From the NCBI GenBank assembly GCA_018398805.1, contig JAGFBZ010000850.1, positions 1 to 64,000 on the forward strand: DNA of 64,000 nt, written 5' to 3'. This document shows, piece after piece, positions 47,826 to 59,489 of the stretch. The number at the start of each line of letters is the position of its first letter. Position 1 is the first letter of the stretch. This stretch comes from Hirundichthys speculiger. Its lineage: Eukaryota > Chordata > Actinopteri > Beloniformes > Exocoetidae. The position numbers were made by a program, and so were the translations under genes. A model generated the notes under the pieces. The model was not told where the DNA came from. It saw only the letters and a program-made list of their open reading frames with translations, and searched no databases.

Positions 47826-49689
47826 TGTAGGGGGGCGTGTTGATTCCACTTTAAATGAATAGGTCTCTCCTTTGATCACACAGCTTGACTAACCAACTCG
47901 GGATCCTTTGGTCTACAAAGGAATGTAAACATCCCCTTAAATCTTCTCTCTCTCACCCTCTCTGATGTTTTCTGCCATGTCTGTGTGTATTTCCGTGTCT
48001 TGGTAGCATCAGAGAACAGAGCAATGACTCCACATACTTAAAAAACAAACATTCAGGACAATGTTTCTTTTACAAACACCATCTTTAACACCTTTTAAAT
48101 GCCAAGATTCAGCTGGCATTGTGAATATCAGTATAAATCAGGGCCATTGCTAAGTTTTGTTAATTTTCTTGCAAGACCTGGCAGAACGTTATCAGCTTAA
48201 GCATCACTACACTAGTATAAAAGCCCAGTCATAGATGTGTTTTTAAAAAAAGGCTGTATATGTATAAGAAGAACTGAAAAAACTCTCTGTGATATGACTT
48301 ATAGGTTTTCTGAAGAGTACTTTTGAAACCTAACTTTCCTTTCACTGCAGAGTACCATGTTACAAATGGAATCATAAAAGCTTTATTGCCAGGTACAGTA
48401 AAAAATATTTTACAGTTATAGGAACCGTGGAAAACAGATGCACATCAGTCCAGTTACCACAAGTTAGCTATTTTATCTTGGTTGTCTTAGCTTATGCCAA
48501 GCTATGACGCTGACCAATATTACTTTAGACCTAAACATCGTCATTTCCAATGTCTCCACTGTAGCAGAGACTGGTGAGCACCGAACCAAACGACTGTGGA
48601 TCCCAGTTGCCCTCCAGCAGTTCTTGATTCAGCTCTGACAGCACAGTGACTGAGAGGCAGTCCAGCTAGTATCCTTCTGTGAGCCCAAGCCAGCAACCTT
48701 CAGAGGGAAGCAAAGAATAGATGCTTTAGACAACATTGCTAAGATTTCAGGGCAACCCAAAACTGGCTGTAGCAGTTTCCTAGTACAGTTAACAGCACAA
48801 GCCATATTATCTTTTAAACAAAAATGACTATAGTTAGATCAGCTCAGAAGTCAAAACAGTGGTTATTGCTAAATAGCTAAAGTTATGACAGCTATCATGC
48901 CGGTGCTCAATCAAAAGATTATTTCCCTAATTACACATGCATTTGTTGCTTTTCTGTATATAATTTTTTCTGATTAGGTACATATAAATTAATTTGCTCG
49001 ACAGCTGTTTTGGATGTCAAATCTAGCTATGGAGGCCAGCACCAGTTTTTGAACCAGGATGTATATATTAATCTCTGCTGCAAAGTTGGACTTTTTAATA
49101 TGGGAGTCAGTAGAGACTGACTTGATTTCGGAGCCAGGCTCTATGGGTCATTCACGGAACTGTGATTTTTCTAACTTCCTCGAGTCACCAAACCAGGAAA
49201 ACCAGATGTTGCTCCTCAGTTCTTTGAACTAAATATGTGGACACTAATTGAAAATAACAAATCCATCTTATCTCACCCTCAGAAAGAATTGTTGAATATG
49301 GGTTCCACTTATCAGGGTAACTTCTGTGAGCTGAGGTAAATGTTTTACACCTCCTGATAAAAGTGAACAGAATGAGATACATTGATCTTCTATCAAGGTA
49401 ACAGTAGATATGCCACCTTACACAAGCCAAGCTATAATCTAAAAATATACATTTGTCAGATCTTGAATTGAATTCTAAAGGCTCAGTATTTAACTCAAGA
49501 ATAATATGTAAAATGTATTTGCATTATGAGGCCACAATAACACCCTTGATAGAAGATAGAAGAAACCTTTTGCATTTAAATACATTGTCTGGAGAGATGA
49601 AAAACATTATATAATACCTTGTTTTACAAGGTTTCACCCCATCTTTGTGAAAAAAAAAAGGATTTTTAGGTTATTTAGTTCATGCTAAC
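47826..49689. other. Intergenic stretch, nothing recognised
   Basis: AT-rich DNA with no recognisable terminus. I looked for a reverse transcriptase upstream of the GIY-YIG relic that follows and found none. Confidence 0.5.
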
Positions 49690-49885
49690 TAAATGTGGTC
49701 ACTGCACAAATTGTTCAGTTACTTTGAACACACTTTCAAGCCTTTAACCACCCGCACACAGGCATTACATGAACAGACAAGATGTAATGTACATGCTTGA
49801 CTGCCCATGTGGCTGTTCCCATATAGGTCAAACTAAATGCCTCTTTTAACTGAGATTAGGCGAGCAAAATGGACTGTTAAAAGAA
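49690..49885 (+). pseudogene. GIY-YIG endonuclease relic of a Penelope-like retroelement
   Basis: In a single plus-strand frame, broken by only two stops, one reads KCGHCTNCSVTL (paired cysteines), then DVMYMLDCPCGCSHIGQTKC, then LRLGEQNGLL. Penelope-like elements end in exactly this order: a CxxC-type knuckle, a VVYxLxCPCGxxYIGxT GIY-YIG core and an RxxEH helix. Here Y of the second motif is H and the catalytic EH is EQ. The reverse transcriptase half is not visible to the left. The relic is short and inactive. Confidence 0.6.
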
Positions 49886-50693
49886 AACTCTCTGTCATTT
49901 CCATTGCTGTAAAGTGAAAATCCATTGTCAGACGCTGCATGATTTAAAAAAAAAAAAACAAAAAAACACACAGATACACACAAAAAAAACATGGATCGGA
50001 TTTTATTTGACCACCATTTCCTGATACTACATGCACAATATGATTTGATTCTATACTTTTGTTTTGTTTTAATCATACATAAAATCCACCCAAAATCCTG
50101 GACAATCTTAGACCTGAATGTCTGGCAAAGAATGGTGTCTCTCAGAAGAGGGTAAAAATGCACATTACTAACCTATATAACAAAGAATTTGTCTCAATGT
50201 GACAGCACAGTAGAGTAGCAGAAATACAGAGAAATAAACTTTTTGACCATTAAGAGGAAGAAAAAAAAATAGTGTGCCCAAAATAGCCACTGTTTTTCAG
50301 TAAATAAACATATACTTTCATTATTGGAAAGGCTCTGTTCTTGTCAGGGCTCTGTTATTGATCTATTTATGATCAGCTTTAACTGAAACAGCCCTCAGCC
50401 CTCTGAATGCTTGTCAAAGTTATTCAGTTCCTTTTCTAACTATACATTTGGAGCTACGCTTGAGTGTCTTTGTGAATCTGTGAAGTGCCCACAGGTTTTC
50501 AGTAATGAGTAAGGCAGGTGAGGATGGTGGGCACAGTTTTATGTTGTCATCTGTGAACCACAGTATAGGGATCTGTTGTTTATTTTACAAGGACTTTCTA
50601 AGGTAGCCTGGACAGATTTATTGGTGTTCCTAAAAACTAGTATCATTATGCAAATCACACTGAACATGGACCATAGTAAGTAAAGTAGAGCGT
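49886..50693. other. Intergenic stretch, nothing recognised
   Basis: It begins where the GIY-YIG similarity fades; contains A-rich runs (49945-49966) and no credible frame. Confidence 0.5.
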
Positions 50694-50945
50694 AGGGCTG
50701 GGCAATGATTTACATTTTTAATCATGATTAATTGCAAGATTTCCCTGATTAGTCATGATTAATCGCATTGTGTACGCAAAACCAAAAAATGAATTCAAAA
50801 GAAGCGTAAAGTGCACTTTTATTTAAATGTTCTTGTGCAATATGAACTAACGTGCATAACATTTGTTGTGCAAACACTTTTAAGATCAGCACTTGTCAGT
50901 ATCACATATTTAATGTAAATCTCATCTTTAAAAAAGTAAAATAAA
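50694..50945 (+). repeat. Interspersed repeat with GATTAATCG motifs (plus-orientation copy)
   Basis: It starts TAGGGCTGGGCAATGATT and continues AATCATGATTAATTGCAAG, TTTCCCTGATTAGTCATGAT, AAAGTGCACTTTTATTTAAA. The copy at 11547-11775 is the same sequence in the opposite direction. The terminus suggests a non-autonomous hAT-like family; no target duplication could be fixed. Confidence 0.6.
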
Positions 50946-50955
50946 ATAAAGCGTA

Positions 50956-51350
50956 CAGTGGTACCTCTAATCTGGGGCGCTGAAAAGGGGGGGTAAAGGA
51001 TACGGATTATAGGGGCCCATGATTGAGGGGGGCCCAGAGAGGCCCCTAATGATGATCAAAAACAGCATCAACAAATTTTGCCGTTGTGTTGGGGGGCCCG
51101 GTAAAGATTCTTTTCATGGGGCCCAAAATCCCTAGCGGCGCCCCTGCCTCTAATTACAAGTTTTCAGGTTACGACATGTCTCAACGGGAAAATATTGCCT
51201 CTTATTACAAAAGAAATTTCAGGATATGAAAGGTAAAAATACAGTACGCGCTGCTACTCGCAACTCCCTGAGTTTACCAAACGTAAACATACTTGTAGCT
51301 GCTCTGGCATTGGCTGTCGGCTAGCATCTTCCTGGCATCCCTTTGACATT
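50956..51350 (+). repeat. DNA-transposon-like repeat interrupted by a hAT MITE
   Basis: CAGTGGTACCTCTAAT is followed, after the inserted MITE at 50972-51146, by TACAAGTTTTCAGGTTACGA, which restores a CAGTGGTACCTCTAATTACA-type terminus common in vertebrate mariner/pogo-related repeats. The following bases (to about 51350, perhaps 51640) look like its interior; the small frame at 51382-51666 lies there but has no clear domain. The right boundary and class are uncertain. Confidence 0.45.
50972..51146. mobile_element. hAT-type MITE, 175 bp, perfect 8-bp target duplication CCTCTAAT
   Basis: CCTCTAAT occurs at 50964-50971 and again at 51147-51154. Left end CTGGGGCGCTG and right end, inverted, CAGGGGCGCCG are imperfect inverted tips of the common vertebrate CAGGGGCG hAT group. 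Inside are several GGGGGCCC blocks. It is nested in the older repeat at 50956-51350. Confidence 0.85.
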
Positions 51351-52129
51351 TTAGGAAAATTCCATAAAGTTTAAGAATTCGTTGAAAAGAATCACCCAGA
51401 AAAAGTGTTCACTAGTCAGGCTATCGCTCATTATGCTGATGTTAGCCTTCTACATTTTTGAAGGATTGTTAAAAGCCGACAAAAGCAAACGTCCTTGGAT
51501 CAGTTCTCTACAAAACGTCAGGCAAAAAACCAAAAAGGTGACGAAGCTGAAGTTGGTTTCCAATTCCAGCTTCCGATTCGTGAAATGGCTAAAAGGGCTA
51601 TTACACTTAACTTTCGCTAAAATCAGATACTTTAATCTTCTCTGGTTAAGACACTACAACACCTAGACACTTCAAACCTGGACTAGATTATTCTGCTCTA
51701 ATAGCAGAATATTTAAAACCATGTCTGGAATTTGTGAAACCTTTCTCTGATTTGTGAAACTTCAATAAAGGGCCATTTCAGCACTTTTTGGGCATCTGGA
51801 TCACACTAGAACTGGTGCAGCTCCAAAACTACAACACCCAGACACTTCAAACCTGAACTAGATTATTCTGCTCTAATAGCAGAATATTGAAAACCATGTT
51901 TGGAATTTGTGAAACCTTTCTCTGATTTGTGAAACTTCAATAAAGGGGCATTTCAGCACTTTTTGGGCATCTGGATCACACTAGAACTGGTGCAGCTCCA
52001 AAACTACAACACCTAGACACTTCAAACCTTCATTAGATTATTCTTCTCTAATAGCAGAATATGTAAAACCATGTCTGGAATTTGTGAAACCTTTCTCTGA
52101 TTTTGAAACTTCAATAAAGGGCCATTTCA

Positions 52130-52167
52130 GCACTTTTTGGACGATGCTGAAGTCGTCCAAAAAGTGC
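52130..52167. other. Perfect 15-bp hairpin at the A/B repeat boundary
   Basis: GCACTTTTTGGACGA (52130-52144) and TCGTCCAAAAAGTGC (52153-52167) are exact reverse complements around an 8-base loop. It ends the third A-type unit and starts a spacer with CCAGCCTCCGATTCG motifs. Confidence 0.9.
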
Positions 52168-52625
52168 CAGCCTCCCTTATTTGGGCCAGCCTCCGATTCG
52201 CCAACCTCCTATTCAGCAGGCTCCAGGTCAAAAACTACTATACCTAGACTTCTCAAATCTGGACTAGATTAATCTACAGTCCCTGGAGAATCATTATAAC
52301 TCAGTGTCTGATCTGTGAAACCTTTATTCGATTTGTGAAAATGTAATAAAGACGGACTTCGCCGTTTTTTTTAGCATAAAGACCACATTAGACCTGGTCC
52401 ACATCAAAAACCACTATACCTAGACTTCTCAAATCTGGACTAGGATTAATCTACAGACCCTGGAGAATCATTATAACACAGTGTCTGATCTGTGAAACAT
52501 TTATTCGATTTGTGAAAATGCAATAAAGACAGACTTCACCGCCAGCCTCCGATTCGGCACTTAAAGAGAACATTAAGGGGAGATGAAAACAGCGTCCAGC
52601 CTCCGATTCGCCAGCCTCCGATTTA
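52168..52625 (+). repeat. CCAGCCTCCGATTCG spacer motif, several copies
   Basis: CCAGCCTCCGATTCG or close variants occur about five times: near 52185, 52545, 52596 and 52611, with degenerate forms near 52167 and 52199, always in the spacers between 175-bp units. A related CAGCTTCCGATTCG lies at 51568 left of the array. The motif is GC-richer than its surroundings. Confidence 0.7.
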
Positions 52626-53433
52626 AGGGGCTCCAGATAAAAAATTACTATACCTAGACTTCTCAAATCTGGACTGGATTATCCTAAAAGGCTAAACATT
52701 CATTATAACACAGTTTTTGATCTGTGAAACCTTTTTTCTATTTGTGAAAATTTCTTCTGTTCATCCTGCCTGCCCACCTGCCTGGCCACTGGCCCGCCGG
52801 ACGACCTGCCTGTCAGCCCAGCCATCTCCTCCAGCAGTGATTACTTCCCGGAACAGCTCTCAACTCCTCTCCCGACTTGGACCAGCACCATTCCTTCCTC
52901 TCACTCCTTCACCTTAAAAAAAGCTTTTTCTTTCACCAGTTAGAGTCTACTTTGCGTTCCTTTTACTAAACCATTACAGGACCTGGTCTAATTTGGTCTA
53001 TATACTGTACAAACGATGAAACCTGCCTCTATTGCATTTTCACACATCGAATAAAAGTTTCACAAAAGTCTAGGTATCGTGGTTTTTGATGTGGACCAGG
53101 TCTAATGTGATCTACATACTGAAAAAACAGTGAAATGTGCCTTTATTGCATTTTCACAAATAGAAAAAAAGTTTCACAGATCACAAACTGTGTCTGAATG
53201 AACGTTTAGCCTCTTTAGGATAATCCAGTCCAGATTTGAGAAGTCTGGGTATAGTGGTTTTTGATGTGGACCAGGTCTAATGTGGTCTTTATGCTGAAAA
53301 AATGGCGAAAGTCCGTCTTTCTTACATTTTCACAAATCGAATAAATGTTTCACAGATCAGACACTGTGTTATAATGATTCTCCAGGGTCTGTAGATTAAT
53401 CCAATCCAGTCTAATTTGCTAAACATGGAATAT

Positions 53434-54689
53434 ATAACAATGGGTGCAAATAACCTTTGTCAGTTTCAAGTTATTTCAGAAATAACAATAGCTGTGGATT
53501 TGTTTTTCTTTTTATTACATCTGAATTATTTTGCAGAAGGGAACAAACAGATTTGGCCTCTGTGGCTCAATCATAATCTCCTACCCTGAAAACCCCTGAG
53601 CCAAGGTGAAGGCCTGTGTCTATGAGTGACTTTTTTGAAGGAAAAAACAAATGAAACTCAAACATTTAACGGATACTTTTCCAAAGTAACTTTCAAATGA
53701 GGATCAACATTCACACTTCAGTGAAGGAAGAAACCTTGGTTGAAGCAGAAGGAGCAATTCAAAGGACAGAGTGAAGTTGAAATGATAAGTTTGAGTTTCT
53801 AATGCATAAGGCGTGTTAGAAATGTTAGAAGAGGTGTTCTTAGAAGAGATTAATCTTTAAGAGATTCATGAGGAGGGAAGCCATGCTTTACCACTAGCAA
53901 CAGTATGGACTGAGGCTGTTTTGTGTGTAAGCACTGAAGCATCAGCTTTTTTTTGAAAAGAGTAAAGTATAAACCTCTACAACTGGCTTTACACGGTTTA
54001 CTAGTCCAGTGGTCACAACTCAAAGATCTTTTTCTCTTTGTGCTTTTTTTTATTTGACATAAACCTCAACATTGGACCAAAAATTAGGGATTCATTAGTA
54101 TAAGGTTTTTCTCTTCAGCCACACCCTCCATTTTTAACATGATCATTTGTTTTGCTTCCCAGAATTTCTGTTAAAATCCACACAGAACCTGAAGTCAACA
54201 AAGCTGCTTTCATGCACAGACACCAGGGAATAACTCAAATCTGCTGAAAGATGCACTTTAATACTGGGAATTATTGACAGGACATGACTCACAACAGATA
54301 TTCCAGAGATGTGACTGGATAGAACTAGAATCATAACATAGAAGGTGTTTGTTGTTTACATCTCAGTGCTTTGCAGCATGTTCAGAATAGCAGATGAGGT
54401 TCCCTGGTGAGTTTGATATCAATACCACATTTATTTGATATTCCAATAAGTCAGTGGAAAACAACATGCAGTTCTGCAGAAAAGAGTATGAAGTACAAGT
54501 CAGGGAGAACCCAGCAAGAAGCCAAAAGTAAATTTTGGTGCCAGTGTTGTTGTCCCATGTAGTCTGTCCAGAGCATGTTTAGAAATCTTCATGGCACATG
54601 TAAAGATAGTTTAAGTGAGCTATGTGCTCTGATACAGTTGTTATTATTCCCACCTCACAAGAAGTTCAGGGACCAAATCTTTTTAAGTA
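53434..54689. other. Intergenic stretch, nothing recognised
   Basis: AT-rich DNA without gene or recognisable terminus. Confidence 0.5.
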
Positions 54690-55720
54690 AGGGTGAAGCA
54701 CAGGACTCAAATGCAGGACACAAGAAGCCTGTAACTATTTGAAAAACAATTACTTTAATCTTAAAGGAAACAAATGGCAGCACAAGTCCATAGTAATAAA
54801 AAGTCCAAACTAATATAATAAGTCCACTGATATAAAGCCAGACAAGAAACCAATAGTAAACCAAGCCGTGGTGTACCAGGATCTGAGCACAGGTACTCAG
54901 CAGGTATGAACAACAGCAAGAGGGAGAGACACAGGATATACAGTACTGTGCAAAAGTCTTAGGCACCCCAAGTTTTGTTGTATTATCAAACTTGTAACAG
55001 CTATCCATATTTATTGTTCATCATTTAGACCCAAATACTCAAAGACCCAAATAGAAAGCATAGCAATAATAGTAGAAGTAGACCGATTGGTTGGCTATTG
55101 GTTATTTTTTAATTGCTGCCTTTGTTTATAATAGAGTCCTATATTGGATGACTACTAGATAAAATGTACAAAAAATAAAACCACGCAATGTTCAGAGCAA
55201 AGATACTCTTCAAGTAAAATGCAGTATCTAGTGTGTCCTCAGTTGAACAAAGAACATGTTTCACTCTTTTTGTAGAGACTGTCCCATATGGATGTTTGCA
55301 ATAATATTAATTAGTATTCTATTATATTTAGCTTTAAAAGAGCCAGGTTCCCCTTATTTCTGTTTCTAAAAGTGACAGAAAGTCAATGTGATGGTATTAA
55401 AAGATTGCTAAAACAACAAAGATAGGCACGCCTTAGAGTTTTGCACTTTACTGTTTATATTCTGGGGCTGATGAGACACAGGTGTCCACAATTGATCAGT
55501 ATTATTTGTGGACACAGGTGTCAACAATTAATACTGATCAGGCAGACAATTGAGAAAAGTCAAAACATTACACTCAAGAAAAATAGATATTCAAAACAAG
55601 AGGGTAAAATAAAGCAAACAGAACAAAAGAAAATTGTGCAATAGAGCATGAAAAACCAAAACATTATCAGACATAGAAACATTAAAACAAAAGAAGAGTA
55701 TTAAAAGAGAGCTGAAAATC
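54690..55720 (-). repeat. LTR-like teleost interspersed repeat, fragment 2 of 3, split by a MITE
   Basis: GGACTCAAATGCAGGACACA and an A/CAAA-rich stretch (54690-54939) match the class at 24335-24545. After the Tc1-like MITE (54941-55453) the repeat resumes with GGGGCTGATGAGACACAGGT and AAACAAGAGGGTAAAATAAA. The later part contains TGATCAGTATTA and its exact inverse TAATACTGATCA about 24 bp apart, near 55493-55540. The class is unresolved. Confidence 0.5.
54941..55453. mobile_element. Tc1-like MITE, 513 bp, inserted in the 54.7-55.7 kb repeat
   Basis: Left end CAGTACTGTGCAAAAGTCTT-AGGCACC is the terminus of a very common teleost Tc1-like family, with TA before it (54939-54940). The right end, inverted, reads CAGTAAAGTGCAAAACTCTA-AGGC, clearly the same terminus but diverged, and the right TA has become TT. 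No transposase frame. Confidence 0.72.
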
Positions 55721-56734
55721 AACCGTAGGTTCACAAATATGTGTTTGATGTGTCAGTAGTGCTGTTGTTCATTGAGTAAGAACAGGGTGATGCCGAGGTT
55801 TACCAAAATGAATTGTGGGTGCTTTTCAGACTTTAGCACGAGTGCCCTGGTGCTGGCCAGAAGTGATGTGTGAGTCCTGAACAAATCTTCAAAACTTGAG
55901 GGTCATTTTATGTGTCCATGAGTCGTGATTCCTCGTCTCTATAAACTATATATATATATATTCACTAATTCCCTGCTACCTCTCGCTAGCTGATTGCAAA
56001 GAAGAAACCACATCAGATTATTGTGTGACTGCTGTTCTAACTGCATGGTATAAATATGTCAAGGTGACTGCCGTTTGTGCTCATTCTCTTTGAGTCCCAG
56101 GAATTTATGTTTAAATGTTATGTTTAATGGATGGGATGAAATAGTGTTATGCTACACCACCACTGCAGCTAGTAGTAGAGCTGATAAATGATTGTCTCCT
56201 CGGCTCACCCAGAATACACTCTGGGTTTCTGACTCAGTAAATCAAATGACTCAAAAGCCAGATTCGCTTTGGCGAGTGACTCATATAAACTTAAGTCAGT
56301 AAAAGGAACTGAGTTTCCCATCACTACTTGCCAGACAAATCATGCATGGGGCTGGGCCAAAAACAGGCAAAAGAGAGGGGAAAAAATGGTTTGTTCATTT
56401 AGCTCAACTTACATGACAAAGCTTTGTGGTCACAGAGTGACATGGACCTCAGAAATAAAGACTGGAGAGATAATGGGTGAATCTGGTGTGCATTGAATTT
56501 ATGTGGTTATGGGCTTAGGCTACTTGTTTATACTACATGGTAACTAGCCTTTTTCAATATCGGGAGCTGAACTGTCTAAGCAGAGCTCTCTCACAAGGAG
56601 TGTGATATTCCCCCATCCTGCCTGTGTTTCTGACAAATAGAATACACCTAAAAGTGACTGATGAAAGACGGCTGTAGAAAGCATTGCCAACCATTACTGT
56701 CATAGGAAAATTGCCTTTAGTATCGTAGAAGAGC
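55721..56734. other. Intergenic stretch, weak repeat-like motifs only
   Basis: AATTGTGGGTGCTTTTCAG near 55811 recalls a motif at 3103, and a short AT tract lies at 55948-55960. CTGAGTTTCCCATCACTA near 56310 resembles the end of a common hAT-like family, but no partner end was found. Confidence 0.4.
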
Positions 56735-56900
56735 TGTGTCAAAGCTCTGTCAAACACCCAGCTTTCTTGTGCATCTGGTGGGAAGAAATGTTGTTCGTTG
56801 TTTATTGGTATGACAAAGGCGACAGCAAGACACAACACAACATGTCAGAAGACCCACTATCAGGCATTACCACAGTGCTTGTGTGTGAACCTGCCGTAAC
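56735..56900 (+). repeat. Third copy of the interspersed repeat at 2975-3625
   Basis: CTTTCTTGTGCATCTGGTGG-GAAGAAATGTTG and TGTTTATTGGTATGACAAAGG closely parallel 3510-3575 (CTTTCTTGTGTACATAGCGG-GAAGAAATTTGG and TGTTTATTCGTATGACAAAGG). Both are followed by a CATT-rich stretch and TGTGTGAA/TGTGTAAG. Same orientation, 53 kb apart. Confidence 0.65.
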
Positions 56901-59489
56901 ACATCTGAATGTTTGGGAGCCTTCCAAAGCTGAGGTTGTGTTTCGTCCCTGTGCCTGCATGAGTAACTGATGATATAGCAAACTGATGAATAAATATACA
57001 ATAGTTTTTACAGAAAAACAATTCTATATTTGTAAAAGCAAAATTGAAATGCCAAAGTCTACAGTGGAGTCATACACAAATGATCATTTTTAATATGGAT
57101 GTAGTAAATATTTACAAGATATAAGACCATATGGAATAGGTAAAAATACACAGGAAGGAGAGAACATGAGCGCACACAAGGGAGCACACAACAAACTGAG
57201 ATGGAGCTGACACTGGAGAGAAGTTTGTATCCTGGAACTGTGACCACAAAAATGTTCTGAAGTGAAAACTGAAGCAAGCTTTTCATAATCTCACCTAATT
57301 AAATTCCTCACCCATGTGAAGCTGCTCATGTTTTCTTTGGTGAATCTAATTTGAATCTTTTCTAACCAGCCCCTTTTGTGTTAAGTTTCCCTTTGTATTC
57401 CCTTCTTTTTATATCTTCCTGTGAACTTTTAAAGAACAGGTGGGATGGCAGATGCAGTTGCTCTGTTTTATTCATTCTATTTCAACTTGTCTTTTCTCCA
57501 CCTCGCCTCATCACCCCATTCCTTTGCATCTTAATTCCTTATGCACCTTCTGTCCCTCCATTATTCATTCTGCCACTCAAGGCTGTTCCTTCTGTCTTTC
57601 TTATTTCCTCCCTCCCCCACTTGTTACTTTTCAATTCAGATAAATTAACTGCAGACCTTCTTGTGCCTCATATTCCAGCCTTCCCTCTATTATTGCTGCT
57701 GTGCTGCCCTTCCTCCTTTAACTACTTCCCTCCTTCACCTCCCCTTTCACTTCTTTTCCTTAATAGACAATGTACCTCCCTCCACCCTCCTGTGTTTCGA
57801 AAACATTTTCTGACATACTTCATCTTCTCACTGCCTTTCCTCTATGTCTATATCCAACCCACCATCTTCTCCTCATAAGCATTCTCCTTTTCAGCTCACA
57901 CTCATCTATCCATTAGACGATGGCTGTTGAATCTTTGTTTTCACATGTCTAAGTGTGCATCTCTATATGTGTATGTGTGCACGTGAGAGTGTGTTTGTTT
58001 TCTCTCCTGGGTAAGATGTTCATTACCATGGAGATTAGAGTGATGGCAGTGGTAATAAAAAGAAAAAGGTCTTTTAAGATATACTGATTAAGCATCTCTT
58101 GGTGGCAGCGACGCATGAATGCGTGCTGTGAGCATGCGTGCTTGCATACACCATGTGTAAGTCCCCCTGTGCCATTCTGCTTTAGGACAAACATTTCCCA
58201 AAAAGAGAGATTTAACAGTGGTCTCTTTGTGAGGTCCCTCACATTTTACAGAACAGAGGAGTTTGCAGTTTTTGTTTGGTGAGTGCGTCTGTTAATTGGA
58301 GCTGCTCCAGGCAGTCCCCAGGCTGCTTGGAAGTGTGTGTGGAAGCGTAACTGTCTGTTTGCCTCCCTGTGTTAAGTATTTCACAGTGGCTGATACTGGG
58401 ACTCAAGACAGAAGATATATGCTTCTAAATGGAGCACAGGAAGCAAAAAAAAAAAAGAAAAAAAAAAAGAAAAAATGGCCATAAATAAAAAGGGCTAAAC
58501 AACTTTGGCAGCACAGGGAACCAGCAGTTTTTAAAATGATGGGCTGCAGTGATGCCTAGTAATATTGGCATGCGGTGTTGTTTGTTGTTGCAGGATGATA
58601 GCTTTTAGATGTTCAAAGAAGTGCTTTACCTTGATTTCTAAATATGATTCATGGTGATGGAGAGGTAAGATGGATTGCGATGGATCTTGCGAGGCATTAT
58701 TCATAATGCTCAGAAATGGAGAACTCTAAAACACAACTTAAGCACATGAAACAAAAATACACTGGAGAATAAATTTGTGATAATATTTGGCCTGAGAGCA
58801 CAACTACCACTGGACAGTGATGTTACGTGGATTTGCCCACGGATACACAAAGACAGAGAGAAACAAGATGGCAGGGAAAATACGACAGTGGAGGCTGTGA
58901 CAGTCTCGGCTGTGATCCCGTTAAGATCTTCCAAATCACTTTGTTTGGCTGTTCATTGGCAGGAGGGCTCACATTGCCTTTACTGCTGCAGGAATGATAA
59001 CAAAACGCATGAGCAATGAGAGAAGAATCTCCACGGGGGTCCACTTACTGTAGCACTGGTAAACAGGGCTGGGCAAATGCTGCTATCATGGATCATTTGA
59101 TTGATGACATAGCATAGAATAAACGTCTTTGCTTTTGTGTGTCCTGAATCAACGTTGGATCATTGCATATATTAAAGAATCTCTGTTTTTTTCCCCTCTG
59201 GATCTAAATATGCACACTCACAGAGACACAGACATCATGATCTAATCCATCCCTGAATGTCACCAGTGGTACATTCCTCATCTTTAAGCAGATTTGTGCT
59301 TCTGGGTTCTTTGCACTCCCCTATTTCAATATTCAGTGAAAATTATTACATAAAATGGCAGAAGTTTTTCATTAACCATGCCCAAGGTTTCTAATGAATT
59401 TGATGAAAAAAGCTTTCATGCGCTTAACTGTCCCTTCACAGACTTTGAAGCATGTAAGTCACTGCTGGAAATGTAAAATTTTATATATA
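56901..59489. other. Intergenic stretch with a pyrimidine-rich tract and an A-rich tract
   Basis: 57378-57890 is strongly C/T-biased on the plus strand, which keeps a 166-codon frame open (serine, leucine, proline and phenylalanine only in quantity); I do not regard it as coding. An A-rich tract with G interruptions lies at 58445-58476. Nothing else recognised. Confidence 0.5.

Larger units (their letters stand above)
51654..53433. repeat. Array of 175-bp repeats in direct and inverted orientation
   Basis: Plus-oriented units begin with CTAC(A/T)A(C/T)ACCTAGAC at 51654, 51829 and 52004 (A type, spacing exactly 175) and at 52235, 52411 and 52645 (diverged B type; the later ones cut short). 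Each contains ACTAGATTA, TTTGTGAAACCTTT and AATAAAG. From about 52976 the same unit appears inverted, for example GTGGACCAGGTCTAATGTG at 53091 and 53266, again 175 bp apart. A spacer of about 220 bp (52756-52975) that is C-rich (CCTGCCTGCCCACCTGCC) separates the arms. A-type units also hold ATTCTGCT-CTAAT-AGCAGAAT, a perfect 8-bp stem. No coding role is apparent; it looks like a small satellite or fold-back structure. Confidence 0.85.

Noticed and set aside
51382..51666. 94-codon plus-strand frame possibly from a pogo/Tigger transposase
   Set aside because: There are faint QTSLDQF-like residues in another frame, but no catalytic or DNA-binding domain can be supported.
57378..57878. 166-codon plus-strand open frame
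   Set aside because: It lies in a C/T-rich tract that lowers stop-codon frequency; composition is Ser/Leu/Pro/Phe-heavy with no motif, and a shifted frame is also open.
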